A stretch of DNA of 64,000 bases from Rapana venosa (GCA_028751875.1 CM054140.1:12832668-12896667); one strand, 5' to 3'; counted from the first letter of the stretch, positions 9,704 through 18,688 are shown. Notes: a model not told the origin generated them from the sequence alone. Program-made: numbers and translations.

Positions 9704-9901
9704 TTGTAAAACGCAAAGTTGATGTTTAAGCCTTCTGAGTTTTTCTTTCCCAGGTCTGCAAGACGTCCTCACTGCATGAAGATACCTGGCCGTTTGAATC
9801 AGCAAGGGAAAGAATTGAACTCAATGCGTCAACAGGGGCATGATTTGCACGTGCGAAGCCACAGTGTTCACAAGTTCAGATTTGATGTTAGGTTCAGCTA
9901 A
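9704..9901 (-). pseudogene. exon-like block with one internal TGA
   Basis: On the minus strand ACGTCCCCAG (AG 9903-9902) opens and GTAAGTAAAT (GT 9703-9702) closes a block of exactly 198 bases (66 codons, phase 0 at both ends). It reads LAEPNIKSELVNTVASHVQI, then MPLLTH, a TGA, and VQFFPLLIQTARYLHAVRTS, CRPGKEKLRRLKHQLCVLQ. Composition and phase suggest a real exon whose reading frame is broken by one nonsense codon; a CGA-to-TGA (CpG) change would explain it. A second frame is also open (ending WERKTQKA), so the reading is not certain. Product unknown. Confidence 0.35.
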
Positions 9902-9904
9902 CTG

Positions 9905-10219
9905 GGGACGTTTTATCGTTTATGTGTTTCTCTAAACAAAGGCTGACTTTGGGTAGTAGATTTGTGCACTTATTTTTTTTAGCAGTGTTCCTTACTGTCT
10001 GTTCCTCTGTCTGTCTGTCTCATATTTATCAGAGCAGTTATGTATCAAGTATATGTGTGTGTGTGTTTACTTTCCAAGGATTTAAAGGACCATGGATTTA
10101 ACGGACCAGCATGGCAGTTTGCTATTTAGTTGTCTGAGCATTTACATAACCACAGGACAGGGTTCTTTTTTAACGAAAAACCAGATTTTTCACTGTTATG
10201 ACAGTAATTTGTATTCAAA
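9905..10219. other. unassigned, small TGTC and GT runs
   Basis: Contains CTGTCTGTCTGTCT near 10005 and a short GT run near 10053. Nothing else recognised. Confidence 0.5.
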
Positions 10220-10220
10220 G

Positions 10221-10222
<2 letters not shown>

Positions 10223-10263
<41 letters not shown>

Positions 10264-10326
10264 ATATATATATATATATATATATATCTCCCTCCCTCCC
10301 TCCCTCTCTCTCTCTCTCTCTCTCTC
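10223..10326. repeat. (CT)n-(TA)n-(CCCT)n-(CT)n compound microsatellite
   Basis: About 19 CT units, about 13 TA units, four to five CCCT units and about 10 CT units without unique sequence between them. Confidence 0.97.
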
Positions 10327-10329
10327 GTG

Positions 10330-11500
10330 TAGACTGAATATTGGCAAAAAGACAACTCCCCTCAAGTACCCAGCCTGACCACTTTGCTGACGATGATAAA
10401 AGGAAGAAAGATTCTAGCAAATAAACATACAGAAGTAAGGTATACAACGCCTGTATTTTCTTAAGAAGGTAAATGGACGTGCCACCAATTCTAAATGGTT
10501 TGAAGATGTATCTGACGGTATAAAAGCATTGAAATAAAACCCCTGAAATACCTTTTTTCATGTACACATATCGATGACAATTTTTCTTGTTGTTGGTTTA
10601 CACATTGCAGCTCAGCAGTCTTTATGTTCAGATTAATTTTCATTGCTTAATTGAGCACACCATAAGCTAAGAGCTTGTTGTGCTATGATTCCAAAACGCT
10701 GTTTGTTTTCAATGTTTATGATAATTTATGAATAAAAAACTATTTAAATGAGCATATCCAAAACAACCCCATTCAAAATAACGCTGGTATCTTCAAATCG
10801 CCTTGGGGAAGGCCTATCAGTAAAAATCACACTGTACTGAACAAGCCTGTGGCATCACGTGATGTGGTGAGCTGTTGTCATTGGTCTGCTAGGGTTGTGT
10901 AAGGTGATTTAACTGGAAAAAGATATTAATGGTGCCCCAGTAGTTCTTACACCCCAAATAAACTTTAATCATGGATAAAACCAGTTAACGTGCCATGTTT
11001 TTGTTTTGGCGTTGATTGGGTTATTTCTGTCCACATACATGAAGAAAATTTATAGACACATACTTGACGTATATCAACGTATTTGGAACTGAAAGGGCTT
11101 AAATGCTTAAAATATGTCAACAAATACTGTTGATACCGGTTACATTTCTCGTCTTTATTTAGATCTGTTACAGCTTGTTAACATTTGTTGTATATCATTC
11201 ATATGATTAAAAAAACACCTTGATGGAATTGAAATTAGAATTCAGAAAATGTAGACACTTATTATTTCTAAAACATTAATTACAATTTTGATTTATGCAT
11301 AACCCAGAATCAATTTTCAACGGCATTCAAAGCGGCAAAAACAGTCATTGGAGAGCTGTGTTGATTTTTGAACAAGCTGAACAAACCCAGCGAAGCCTCG
11401 CCTTCCTCAGGTTGCAGGGAGAATGGTAGATGTATGTGCCCCTGTGGTACAGTCGTCCATGATGTGTGCACGAATTTGTGTATGCGTGCTTGTATGATGC
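10330..11500. other. unassigned 1.2 kb
   Basis: Unique-looking AT-rich DNA. No gene, no pol III head and no tandem array seen. Confidence 0.5.
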
Positions 11501-11519
11501 ATTTGTGTGTGTGTAACAC

Positions 11520-11762
11520 AGACACACACACACACATACACACACACACACACACACGCCAGCAGGTGCGCAAGCAATTTAGATTAAAATTAGTGAGAAG
11601 CAATATGTCACTGCTTTGGTGGTGTTTTTTTGTTTCTCGGCTGGCGGTCTAAGGTTCACTAATGGTGAGATTTTTGCGTATGCAATGGTTTTTGCCCCCC
11701 ACGAATGTAGCCGCATTCCGACTTCGGGAATGTGTGTTGGGTGTGTGTGTGTGTGTGTGTGT
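11520..11762. repeat. (CA)n and (GT)n tracts flanking a SINE fragment
   Basis: (CA)n at about 11520-11558 and (GT)n at about 11737-11762, oppositely oriented, bracket the 100-bp element at 11632-11729, so the three form an imperfect inverted arrangement. Confidence 0.85.
11632..11729 (-). mobile_element. 100-bp element, inverted copy
   Basis: CTCGGCTGGCGGTCTAAGGT, TCACTAATGGTGAGATTTTT, GCGTATGCAATGG and GTAGCCGCATTCCGACTTCG are the reverse complement of the family. No adjoining V-SINE-like core. Confidence 0.85.
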
Positions 11763-11784
11763 ACCCGTAACCAACCGAACACTG

Positions 11785-11990
11785 ACATCAGCTACGGGAT
11801 CTTTAGGGTGTACATATTTTATCTTCTGCACGTACACAATGCACGAAGAGAATTAATGCACTGGCAGGTCTGCACGAAGTTGACTTAGGAGGTCGTACCA
11901 GACGCCGCCGAGATTTGAACCCCCGACTTCATGGACCTATGGGATTGAAATCGAGTGGTCTTAACCACTCGGCTATAGTGTCCGTGGCTG
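11785..11990 (-). mobile_element. SINE with tRNA-Ser/Leu-like head
   Basis: On the minus strand ATAGCCGAGTGGTTAAGACC (A-box, about 11984-11965) and GGGGGTTCAAATCTCGGC (B-box, about 11926-11909) give a class-II-tRNA-like head. The body has GTGCAGACCTGCCAGTGCAT and AAGATCCCGTAGCTGATGTC. GCCGAGTGGTTAAG is typical of serine and leucine tRNAs. The acceptor stem is not intact and the anticodon is not defined, so it is a SINE and not a tRNA gene. Confidence 0.82.
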
Positions 11991-11999
11991 TTATGTATC

Positions 12000-12300
12000 T
12001 TTGTTACCTCTGTCTGTCTGTTTGTCTGTTTGTCTTTCTCTGTCTAGCTCTGAGTCTCTGTTTGTATCCATTTGTCAGTCGCTCTCTTTTGAAGACACAT
12101 CAACTCAAATATTGACAAAACTACAATAGAACAAGGGTTTTTCTTCCCCTTGAAATAACCTTTCTTTTGTGCTATGGATTTCACAGTATGTTTTGTTGAT
12201 TTTGTGTGTGTGTGTGTTTGTGCCCAGATCTTCTTTGAGAAGCAGAAGCACAAAGTTTCTTCACCTTTGTAATCCCCCCCCCCTCTCTCTCTCTCTCGTC
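12000..12300. other. unassigned with short TGTC, GT and CT runs
   Basis: CTGTCTGTCTGTTTGTCTG near 12010, a GT run near 12205 and (CT)n at 12284-12298. No gene recognised. Confidence 0.5.
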
Positions 12301-12325
12301 TGATGTATGTGAAACAAGAAAGAAC

Positions 12326-12430
12326 ATGCTGACAGAAGACGTGAAGAAACTGGACAATCTATGGCGGGCAAAGCGTGCTGGCAAAACTGCATACCTGGAC
12401 ACACAAGCACGTGCTCTACGAAAACTACAG
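12326..12430 (+). CDS. candidate exon, charged N-terminal-like segment
   Basis: An ATG at 12326 opens 35 codons to CAG|GTGCTC at 12430-12431: MLTEDVKKLDNLWRAKRAGK, then TAYLDTQARALRKLQ. The block follows a (CT)n tract and CAAG (AG 12317-12318), which could be an acceptor. The composition (K, R, L, A rich, helical) is protein-like. The donor is only fair (CAG|GTGCTC). It ends in phase 0, which fits the phase-0 start of the terminal block at 15112. The frame stays open past the donor to 12523. No family recognised. Confidence 0.3.
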
Positions 12431-12725
12431 GTGCTCCGTGATCTCCCCTGTTTTTTGTTTACCTGGGGTGATGACCCCTGTGTACCAGGACCAGTGTGCT
12501 GCTTGCTGTGTACATATGAATGACAGTCACTGACAGCAGTTATAAATTTTATATAAACAAGAAGAAAAGACCAGTTTGTTATGGTTTCCATGTCAAACCT
12601 TTCGCGTCGTGTTTGATTCGATCTTTCGCGATGCATGCTTGAGGTTCACAAAAGATATTTGTGTTACCTCCCTTGTCAAATGACCTAGTTGGGCATGACA
12701 ATAAATTGTATAATGCGTGATCGCC

Positions 12726-12726
<1 letters not shown>

Positions 12727-12774
<48 letters not shown>
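12727..12774. repeat. (TGTC)n-(CT)n microsatellite
   Basis: Five TGTC units followed by about 14 CT units. Confidence 0.95.
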
Positions 12775-12777
<3 letters not shown>

Positions 12778-12779
12778 TG

Positions 12780-13440
12780 TCTGTTGATTTATGCTGTTCA
12801 TCCCAGTGTACGTCTCAGGTCAATGACCTTCCATTCAGAATCGTTGTCTCCGCCTTTCACCACAAATCTGGGTGTCAGCTTTACCTTCATCCGTCTTCCT
12901 AGTCTGGTCAACTATTGGCGCACGACTTTTTAGCTACTATATATAGGATATTTTTAGGCGCCGCTGACTAATTTACAACCAGCTTCCTCCATCCTTGCAA
13001 TTCTCAGGTTGAGACCAGTCTCTGGGTATGGTGTGTTAAAAAAAATCTTCAAAAAGTATAATTTCCCCTATTTCTTTTTTAAAACATTATTTTGATTACT
13101 GAAAGTCTTCACTATATATTTATAGTCTCTGCTCAAAAGAGACGCATGTACTCATACATTCATGTATCTGAAAATACAACCGGAAAGCGAAGCGTTGGAA
13201 TCGGAAAGAAAACGCGAGACAGTTCAACTAAATCACTGAACATATGAGGCTCAGCCTAGAATTGATGGATATTTCATCTGCATCTTCTGTTAGATATAAA
13301 ATTCAAACTCTTTAATCCTGTCATCCCTTTAGAGATATGAGGGGTTTTAAAAATATCAAGAAATGAAATTATAACATAACAACTTCAATTGGCATACACG
13401 ATTCGGTCACAGTTTTTCAACATGTTTTCGTAGCACAAAA
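12780..13440. other. unassigned 0.65 kb
   Basis: No repeat family, exon pair or tandem array seen. Confidence 0.5.
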
Positions 13441-13447
13441 ATGGTAG

Positions 13448-13453
13448 TTTATT
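13448..13453 (-). terminator. polyadenylation signal AATAAA
   Basis: TTTATT on the plus strand reads AATAAA on the minus strand, 68 bases downstream of the TAA that ends the candidate terminal exon at 13521. Spacing and motif suit a short 3' UTR. Confidence 0.45.
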
Positions 13454-13520
13454 TTCTGTGTGCCCATTTCAAAATTTCCTTAGACATGTTTTAGAAAACA
13501 CATCTAAGTATATGAACCAG

Positions 13521-13635
13521 TTAAAAAACCCAACCAGTAACAAACAGTGCCAAGAGCATTAGAAGAGACACATTAACAGATTTAAAAAAAAGAGAAAAAC
13601 AAAGCTGACAACCTCGTTCACCTGGTTCATTGGTG
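13521..13635 (-). CDS. candidate terminal exon with GPI-like hydrophobic tail
   Basis: On the minus strand CCCGTTGCAACAG (AG 13637-13636) precedes one base plus 38 codons ending in TAA: TNEPGERGCQLCFSLFFKSV, then NVSLLMLLALFVTGWVF. The last 17 residues are a hydrophobic run ending at the stop, as in GPI-anchor signals or a short membrane tail. Upstream Cys and Asn-Ser-Thr fit an extracellular protein, and an AATAAA follows at 13453. Together with the LU-like block at 2016-1880 on the same strand this raises the possibility of neighbouring Ly6-type genes, which is inference only. The rest of the gene is not identified. Confidence 0.4.
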
Positions 13636-13801
13636 CTGTTGCAACGGGTTAAGGATTCCAATATGAAAATGTATCGAGATATTCTACAAATACTAACAAT
13701 GTTCTCCACACTCACGACCATTCAGAATAACATTATGGCCCAGCTTAAAGTAGCACTAATGTTTACTCAGTAACTAAAGTCTTCGTCTTCTGTTTTATTT
13801 T

Positions 13802-13903
13802 CGTTCCTCGGCTAGAGCTCCGAGGTTCACCCATGGTGGGATTTTGCTTATGCAACAGTTTTTAACCTGCTATTTAGGTAGCCGCATTCCGACTTCGGGG
13901 ATG
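13802..13903 (-). mobile_element. 100-bp element, inverted copy
   Basis: GTTCCTCGGCTAGAGCTCCG, AGGTTCACCCATGGTGGGAT and GTAGCCGCATTCCGACTTCG. One of the best-preserved copies, useful as a family reference. Confidence 0.88.
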
Positions 13904-14095
13904 TCTTCATAAATCATGAAATATGGATCACGACTGCGGACATACAGTGAAGGATCTGGATATTTGTTTGTGGTTTTGATCTTTTTAAATGAAAAAAGTT
14001 GTCTGTATAAGCAACTCGATTTACGTTTATGTCAGTACAACCTTTAACTCAGTCTGAGAAGAAATAGTAACCGAAGATGATGAAGATGACGATGA

Positions 14096-14199
14096 TGTGT
14101 GTGTGTATGTGTGTGTGTGTGCATGCACACACTGTGTGTATGTATGTGCAGGCGCAAACGTGTGTGCATGCATGTGAGCTCGTGCGTGTGTGTGTGTGT

Positions 14200-14259
<60 letters not shown>

Positions 14260-14301
14260 GAGAGAGGAGAGAGAGAGAGAGAGAGAGAGAGCTCTGGAAC
14301 T

Positions 14302-14374
<73 letters not shown>
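14096..14374. repeat. (GT)n-(CG)n-(GA)n compound microsatellite
   Basis: GT/GCAT-rich segment (14096-14205), CGCGCGCGCGCG (14201-14213), then two long GA tracts (14214-14291 and 14306-14374) separated by CTCTGGAACTCACA. Three overlapping plus frames are open here only because the repeat lacks stops. Confidence 0.96.
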
Positions 14375-14376
<2 letters not shown>

Positions 14377-14413
14377 TGGATGAGGGTGTTTGTGTGTAAG
14401 ACACCAAAGATAC

Positions 14414-14493
14414 GCGTCGTTCATAATTATTCACTCCCGAAGGAACATACCATTCATCACAGGGATTGTTCTGCTGGCCACGCCGAGTGCCAT
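14414..14493 (-). CDS. weak exon candidate
   Basis: On the minus strand TTGATATCAG (AG 14495-14494) precedes two bases plus 26 codons, GTRRGQQNNPCDEWYVPSGV then NNYERR, with a possible GTATCT donor. The composition is varied and protein-like, but the acceptor has little pyrimidine and neighbouring frames contain other short open pieces (VDSPNPASHEDCVADIKSYS further upstream). It may be a decayed exon. Confidence 0.2.
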
Positions 14494-14569
14494 CTGATAT
14501 CAAGAGTAACTTTTTATGTCAGCCACACAGTCCTCATGGGAAGCCGGATTAGGACTGTCCACTCTGTCT

Positions 14570-14660
14570 GCCTTTGTCTCTGTCTGTCTGTCTGTCAGTT
14601 TGAATCTGTGTGTGTGTGGTGTAGCTGTGGTGTGTGTAGTGTGTGTGTGTGTGTGTGTGT
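14570..14660. repeat. (TGTC)n and (GT)n tracts
   Basis: CTGTCTGTCTGTCTGTC near 14582 and GT runs at 14607-14660, ending exactly at a retroposon hexanucleotide tail. Confidence 0.9.
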
Positions 14661-14760
14661 CAAAGTCAAAGTCAAAGTCAAAAGTCAATCTTTATTTTAG
14701 ATGGTACATTGAATAGCAGTGCATTTGCTTTTTTCATCAAGCCATCTACTAAAGAAAAAA
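14661..14760 (-). mobile_element. retroposon 3' end with (TTTGAC)n tail
   Basis: CAAAGTCAAAGTCAAAGTCA then CTTTATTTTAGATGGTACAT and TTTTTTCATCAAGCCATC. The reverse complement matches 49445-49540 (ATGGCTTGATGAAAAAAGTA ... TGACTTTGACTTTG). The hexanucleotide tail abuts (GT)n. Confidence 0.8.
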
Positions 14761-14767
14761 ACAACCC

Positions 14768-14955
14768 TGTGTGTGTGTGTGTGTTTGTGTGTGTTGTGTG
14801 TGTGTGTGTGTGTGTGTTGTGTGCGGGTGTGTGTGTGAGTGTGTCTGTGTGTGTTGTTGTGAAGAGAGAGATAAGGAGAAGAGAGGAGAGAGGATGAGAG
14901 AGAGATGAGCGGAGAGAGAGGTGAGAGGAGTTGAGAAGAAGAGAGAGAGAGGATT
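14768..14955. repeat. (GT)n followed by irregular (GA)n
   Basis: GT tract with TTGTG slips (14768-14862), then GAGA/GGAGA purine tract (14863-14952). Confidence 0.94.
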
Positions 14956-15111
14956 CGTTTTGCACTTGGAGTTCTAACTGTTTTTCCTAGATACAAAAAA
15001 AAATAACTCAATGGCTATTGTTAATTTCTGGAAATGTGTGAGAAAAATGTTATTTTGTTAGCCTTATTTTGTTAATGTACTTTTGCATTCCATTTTATCT
15101 TTATCTTGCAG

Positions 15112-15174
15112 AAGGCAGCTGAACCAGAACTCTTCGCTAAGAACTGTTTTTACGTGTTCGTCAGCATATTGTAA
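15112..15174 (+). CDS. candidate terminal exon (20 codons plus stop)
   Basis: A strong acceptor, CATTTTATCTTTATCTTGCAG (AG 15110-15111), is followed in phase 0 by KAAEPELFAKNCFYVFVSIL and TAA. The branch and pyrimidine context is among the best in the window. It could join the phase-0 end of the block at 12326-12430. A short hydrophobic C-terminus (CFYVFVSIL) is the only visible feature; product unknown. Confidence 0.38.
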   Translation, partial: KAAEPELFAKNCFYVFVSIL

Positions 15175-15202
15175 CGAAGAAATGCCACTGACTATCCATT
15201 TG

Positions 15203-15335
15203 GGAGCGGGATGGCCTAGTGGTTAGAGCGTTGCGCTCGCGATTTGACGGCCCGGGTTTGAGCCCGGGTTTGAGCCACCACCGACACGCTCGAGCAAGGG
15301 GATTTTACCCCCAGGAGTTAACATCAGTAGTGACA
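15203..15335 (+). mobile_element. V-SINE-like head with duplicated B-box, 3'-truncated
   Basis: GGGATGGCCTAGTGGTTAGA, GCGTTGCGCTCGCGATTTGA and CGGCCCGGGTTTGAG, with GCCCGGGTTTGA repeated in tandem so the B-box is doubled. It continues to CCCCCAGGAGTTAACATCAG and stops before the core. A very clear copy of head type 1. Confidence 0.85.
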
Positions 15336-15487
15336 TAAAAATACGTACGCTTATTACTCTTTTAGACTGTGTTCAATATCTTAATAGAACATAGTATTAA
15401 TTGTTATTTGTCTTATACAACATGTTTCACAATTTTTGGCTTATGACCTAAAAATGCGTGCGCATGTGTGCAAATGTTTCCAATGTA

Positions 15488-15514
15488 TGTGTGTGAGTGT
15501 GAGTGTGTGTGTGT

Positions 15515-15545
<31 letters not shown>

Positions 15546-15560
15546 CGCGCGCGCGCGGAT
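15488..15560. repeat. (GT)n-(GC)n compound microsatellite
   Basis: Alternating GT and GC blocks (TGTGTGTGCGCGCGCGCGCG, then the same again): potential left-handed DNA. Confidence 0.94.
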
Positions 15561-15629
15561 GAATGGGTTTACTGGTGCGCACATGAGTATTAGTAATTTT
15601 ACTTCGGTGAGTTTATCACTGGCTGAGGT

Positions 15630-15781
15630 GTTGCTGATTTGTGGGTGCTTTTTATCGGATAGTGTGTGTATGGTTTTTTGTGACATCATGTTTACATGTT
15701 CATTGTTTTTGTGTATGGCTCGTGACCCACCGGAATGTCTCTGTCTCTGAGATGATGATGTTTTTGAATTTGAATTTGATT
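15630..15781 (+). mobile_element. possible retroposon 3' end with TTTGAATTTGA tail
   Basis: GGGTGCTTTTTATCGG and, at 15758-15781, TTGAATTTGAATTTGATTTT. It resembles 7510-7680 and the other hexanucleotide-tailed elements. It abuts a SINE core at 15783. Confidence 0.45.
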
Positions 15782-15782
15782 T

Positions 15783-15945
15783 TGACTCCACTTTCCCAAG
15801 AATCCTTCGGATGAGACTTATAAACCGAGGCCCCGTGTACAAACGCACGCAGAGCATCTTGCGGGTACGGCAAAAACCTGTTTTGAAAAGCACTTGCGAA
15901 GAGTAGATCATTCGTGCTGATAAGAACATAATATAGCAAAAATAT
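15783..15945 (+). mobile_element. V-SINE-like core and 3' part, head missing
   Basis: TCCACTTTCCCAAGAATCCT, TCGGATGAGACTTATAAACC, GAGGCCCCGTGTACAAACGC and GCAGAGCATCTTGCGGGTAC. It starts at the core, so it is 5'-truncated. Confidence 0.85.
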
Positions 15946-15999
15946 ATTAGTTAAAAAAACCCCGCACACTTAAGTGTTGTGTTTAAACATCAATTCCGA

Positions 16000-16054
16000 T
16001 GTAAGCGCTTCGGTTTGTTTACTTTACAAGATTCAGCGCTATATAAATTCCAAA

Positions 16055-16102
<48 letters not shown>

Positions 16103-16105
16103 CAT
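16000..16105 (+). mobile_element. TATAAATTCCA retroposon end with (ATT)n
   Basis: AAGCGCTTCGGTTTGTTTAC, GATTCAGCGCTATATAAATT, then about 18 ATT units, and a 100-bp element directly after it. Confidence 0.85.
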
Positions 16106-16110
16106 TATTA

Positions 16111-16197
16111 ATGCGGCTGCCTTCATGGTGGGCAAAAACGGTCGCATTCGCAAAAATCTTAACCTTTGGTGAACCTCGGAGCTCTAGCCTGAAGAAC
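16111..16197 (+). mobile_element. 100-bp element, truncated 5'
   Basis: ATGCGGCTGCCTTCATGGTG, GGCAAAAACGGTCGCATTCG and GGTGAACCTCGGAGCTCTAG. It follows an (ATT)n tail. Confidence 0.87.
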
Positions 16198-16261
16198 AAA
16201 AAATAGCTGTGTGCCTAAAAAATACAGGAGAAAAAAAACCACCTTCAAAGTCACGATGCCA

Positions 16262-16562
16262 ATTTCAGATGGTGTATCGGTCGCCTGAAGGTTAAGGCAC
16301 TCCGTCAGGACAGCGGGAAGTCCAGCGTTCGATTCCCTCTTGAACCTGGCTTTTTCTCTCATCCACTGGACTTTGAACGGTCGTCTAGGCGCTAGTCTTT
16401 CAGATGAGACGATCATTCAAGATCACGTGAGCGTCACACATTTGGCACACGTTAAAAAAAACAACCCCCAAACCCCACGGCAACAAGAGGATTGTTTCTG
16501 GTTAAATTCTGTGGAAAAGAGCTAGTCTGAAAAGGAAACCATTGCAAATGCAGACAAGAAAA
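16262..16562 (+). mobile_element. V-SINE-like element, head type 3, full length
   Basis: GGTCGCCTGAAGGTTAAGGC (A-box), CCAGCGTTCGATTCCC (B-box), GCGCTAGTCTTTCAGATGAG (core), then CACGGCAACAAGAGGATTGT, AGTCTGAAAAGGAAACCATT and GCAGACAAGAAAACGATGAT, running into a (GAT)n tail. Related copies: 25330-25512, 25718-26015 and 27905-28110. Confidence 0.85.
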
Positions 16563-16746
16563 CGATGATGATGATGATGATGATGATGAAAATGATAATA
16601 ACAATAATAACACTAATAATAATAATGATGATAATAATAATATAATAATAATAATAACAACAAGAATAACAATGATAATAATAATAATGATAATAATAAT
16701 TGATAATAATAAAAACAACAAAAACAACAACAACAACAACAACAAC

Positions 16747-16785
<39 letters not shown>
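16563..16785. repeat. (GAT)n-(AAT)n-(AAC)n compound array
   Basis: About 220 bp of A-rich trinucleotides. It starts as the tail of the preceding SINE and ends beside a 3' SINE fragment. Confidence 0.95.
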
Positions 16786-16787
<2 letters not shown>

Positions 16788-16845
16788 CTGGACGTAAAAA
16801 AAAGAATAAGAGTGCTTATTGCATTATCCTCGACGTAAAATAACC
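16786..16845 (+). mobile_element. V-SINE-like 3' end fragment
   Basis: ACTGGACGTAAAAAAAAGAA then GAGTGCTTATTGCATTATCC and TCGACGTAAAATA: the terminal hairpin module only. Confidence 0.75.
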
Positions 16846-16854
16846 TTTTTTGTA

Positions 16855-17132
16855 CAAAAATGTTCGTGTTTCTGTAACCCACCAAAAGTTGACTTGCATT
16901 ACGAGAGGTTTAATGTGCATGTTTTTGACCTTCTGCATGTTTGTACATACATACACGAATGGAATGAAGGCACTGGCAGGTCTACGCTTGAAGTTGACCT
17001 GGAGGATTGTGTAAAAAACAAAAAGATCCCCAGCCTTCATTCATCAGACGCTGCCGAGCTTCAAACCTACGACTTCATGGACCCCCGGGACTGAAGTAGA
17101 ACTGTTTTAACCACTCGGCTGTGGCGTCCGTC
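16855..17132 (-). mobile_element. SINE with tRNA-Ser/Leu-like head, best copy
   Basis: On the minus strand GACGCCACAGCCGAGTGGTT starts the head and GGTTTGAAGCTCGGCAGCGT ends it, so the GACGC/GCGTC acceptor-stem ends can still pair. The body carries CAAGTCAACTTTTGGTGGGT and GGCACTGGCAGG (plus-strand reading) modules. Pol III type 2 promoter by analogy. Confidence 0.83.
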
Positions 17133-17164
17133 CACCAACTATATATTTCATGTTTATTTTATTT

Positions 17165-17490
17165 ATTATTTCATTCTTTTATATCGAGGATAATGGAATA
17201 AGCTCCAGTCCCCGTGTGTATGCGGTTTTGTAAATTCTGTCATCTATTCCCACCGGCACACAGTGACCTCCTCTTACGAAAGGCGGAACAGGATTTAACG
17301 TGTGCCCAAGATGTTCTGCGTGCGTTCGCACACGGGGCCTCGGTTTATAGTCTCATCCGAAGGACTTTTGGGGAGAGTGGCGTCTGCACTGATGTTAACT
17401 CCAGGGGAAAATGTCCCCCTGAACGGGAATCGAACCCGGGTTGTCAGATTGCTAGCGCAATGTTCTAACCACTAGGCTATCCTGTCCCCT
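17165..17490 (-). mobile_element. V-SINE-like element, head type 1, full length
   Basis: Reference-quality copy. Minus strand: GGGGACAGGATAGCCTAGTG, GTTAGAACATTGCGCTAGCA, ACCCGGGTTCGATTCCC, TCAGTGCAGACGCCACTC, CCTTCGGATGAGACTATAAA, CGAGGCCCCGTGTGCGAACG and CCGCATACACACGGGGACTG. It ends in TATCGAGG/TATAAAAGAAT-type sequence. Its 5' end abuts (GA)n at 17493. Confidence 0.93.
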
Positions 17491-17492
17491 AT

Positions 17493-17495
17493 ATA

Positions 17496-17547
<52 letters not shown>

Positions 17548-17582
17548 GGGGGGGGGATGAGAGAGAGGGAAAGAGAGGAGGG

Positions 17583-17623
<41 letters not shown>

Positions 17624-17735
17624 GGAGAGAGGAGAGGGGGGGTAGGGAGAGGAGAGAGAGGAGAGAGAGAGATGAGGGAAGAGAGGAGGGAAGAGAGAGA
17701 GAGAGGGAGGGAGGAGGGAGAGAGAGAGAGATGTG
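17493..17735. repeat. irregular (GA)n purine tract, 240 bp
   Basis: Almost pure purine on the plus strand (GAGA, GGGA, GGAGA units and one GGGGGGGG run), joined to the 5' end of a SINE. Confidence 0.96.
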
Positions 17736-17884
17736 ATAAAAGTTGTCTAGCAAAGATGAAAAAAAAGATGCATTGTTTGAATATCAAAAGGATACATGAA
17801 GAGAGTCATTGGTGCATGATTTGTTTGCACGCTGTATCTTTCGTCTCTATTTTGTTAGTGTTTTTCCAGAAGAAAAGAAATTGA

Positions 17885-18485
17885 TGTGTATGTGTCGTTA
17901 TTAATATTTGTTCTTTCTGTTCTTATTTGTTCTTGTTGTATTTCTTCTTTTATTGCTTTCTTCTTCTTTCTTCTAACGATCTTCTGTTCTTCATTCTGTT
18001 CTTCTTTTTTTGTTCTATTTTTTTCTTGTTTGATTCTCTCTGCTGTTCCCCTTTCTTCTTCTGTATTGCATTCTGTTCTTATACATTCGTTTTCTTTGAC
18101 ATATTCGCTTTTCTGTTTTGCGTTGTATTGGTGCTTCTTGTTTCTTTATTTGTTATCTCTCCTCCTCCTCTCCTCTCTCCTCCTCTCCTTCTCTCTCCTC
18201 CTCCTTTCTTTCTTTTCTTCTTCTTCTCTTCTTCTTCTTCTTCTTGTTCTTCTTGTTCTTCTTGTTCTTGTTCTTCTGTGTTTTGTTGTTTTTTTTGTTG
18301 TTGTTGTTCTTCTTCTTCTTCTTCTTCTTCTTCTTCTTCTTCTTCTTCTTCTTCTTTGCAGCCTTCTCCTTATCCAGATTTTCTTTTTTTGTTCTTCTTC
18401 TTCTTGTTCTTCTTCTTCTTATCATCCTTACTTTTCTTTCTTCTTTTTCCTTGCAGTTTTCTTCTTTGCAACCTCCTTTTTGCAA
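17885..18485. repeat. 600-bp T/C-rich (TTC)n-derived tract
   Basis: Strong strand asymmetry: TTCTTC and TGTTCT units dominate, with (CCT)n at 18160-18195 and a pure (TTC)16-like core at 18309-18356. Long stop-free frames on both strands (for example Lys-rich on the minus strand) are artefacts of composition. Confidence 0.93.
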
Positions 18486-18595
18486 TGTTTATGTATAGCT
18501 TTTCTCCAATTCATGGCAAGGGCTGGATTGTCAAGGATTAGGTATTAAACCCACCTTGGGAATAGAGATCAGCATCGTCAATGAAAAAATTGTCT

Positions 18596-18688
18596 CTCTC
18601 TTTCTCTTTCTTTCTTTCTTTCTCTCTTCTTCTCTACTACTACATCACATTTCACTCACACCTCTTCTACTCCTACTTCACACATCTC

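Noticed and set aside
11785..11990. Functional tRNA-Ser/Leu gene
   Set aside because: A- and B-boxes are present, but the acceptor stem and anticodon arm do not fold cleanly, and a SINE body follows, as in the copy at 16855-17132.
14027..14700. Arg/Glu repeat proteins on both strands
   Set aside because: Frames through (GA)n and (GT)n arrays.
18153..18485. 110-codon Lys/Arg-rich minus ORF resembling a nuclear protein tail
   Set aside because: Reverse translation of the TTC/TTG tract; no unique sequence supports it.
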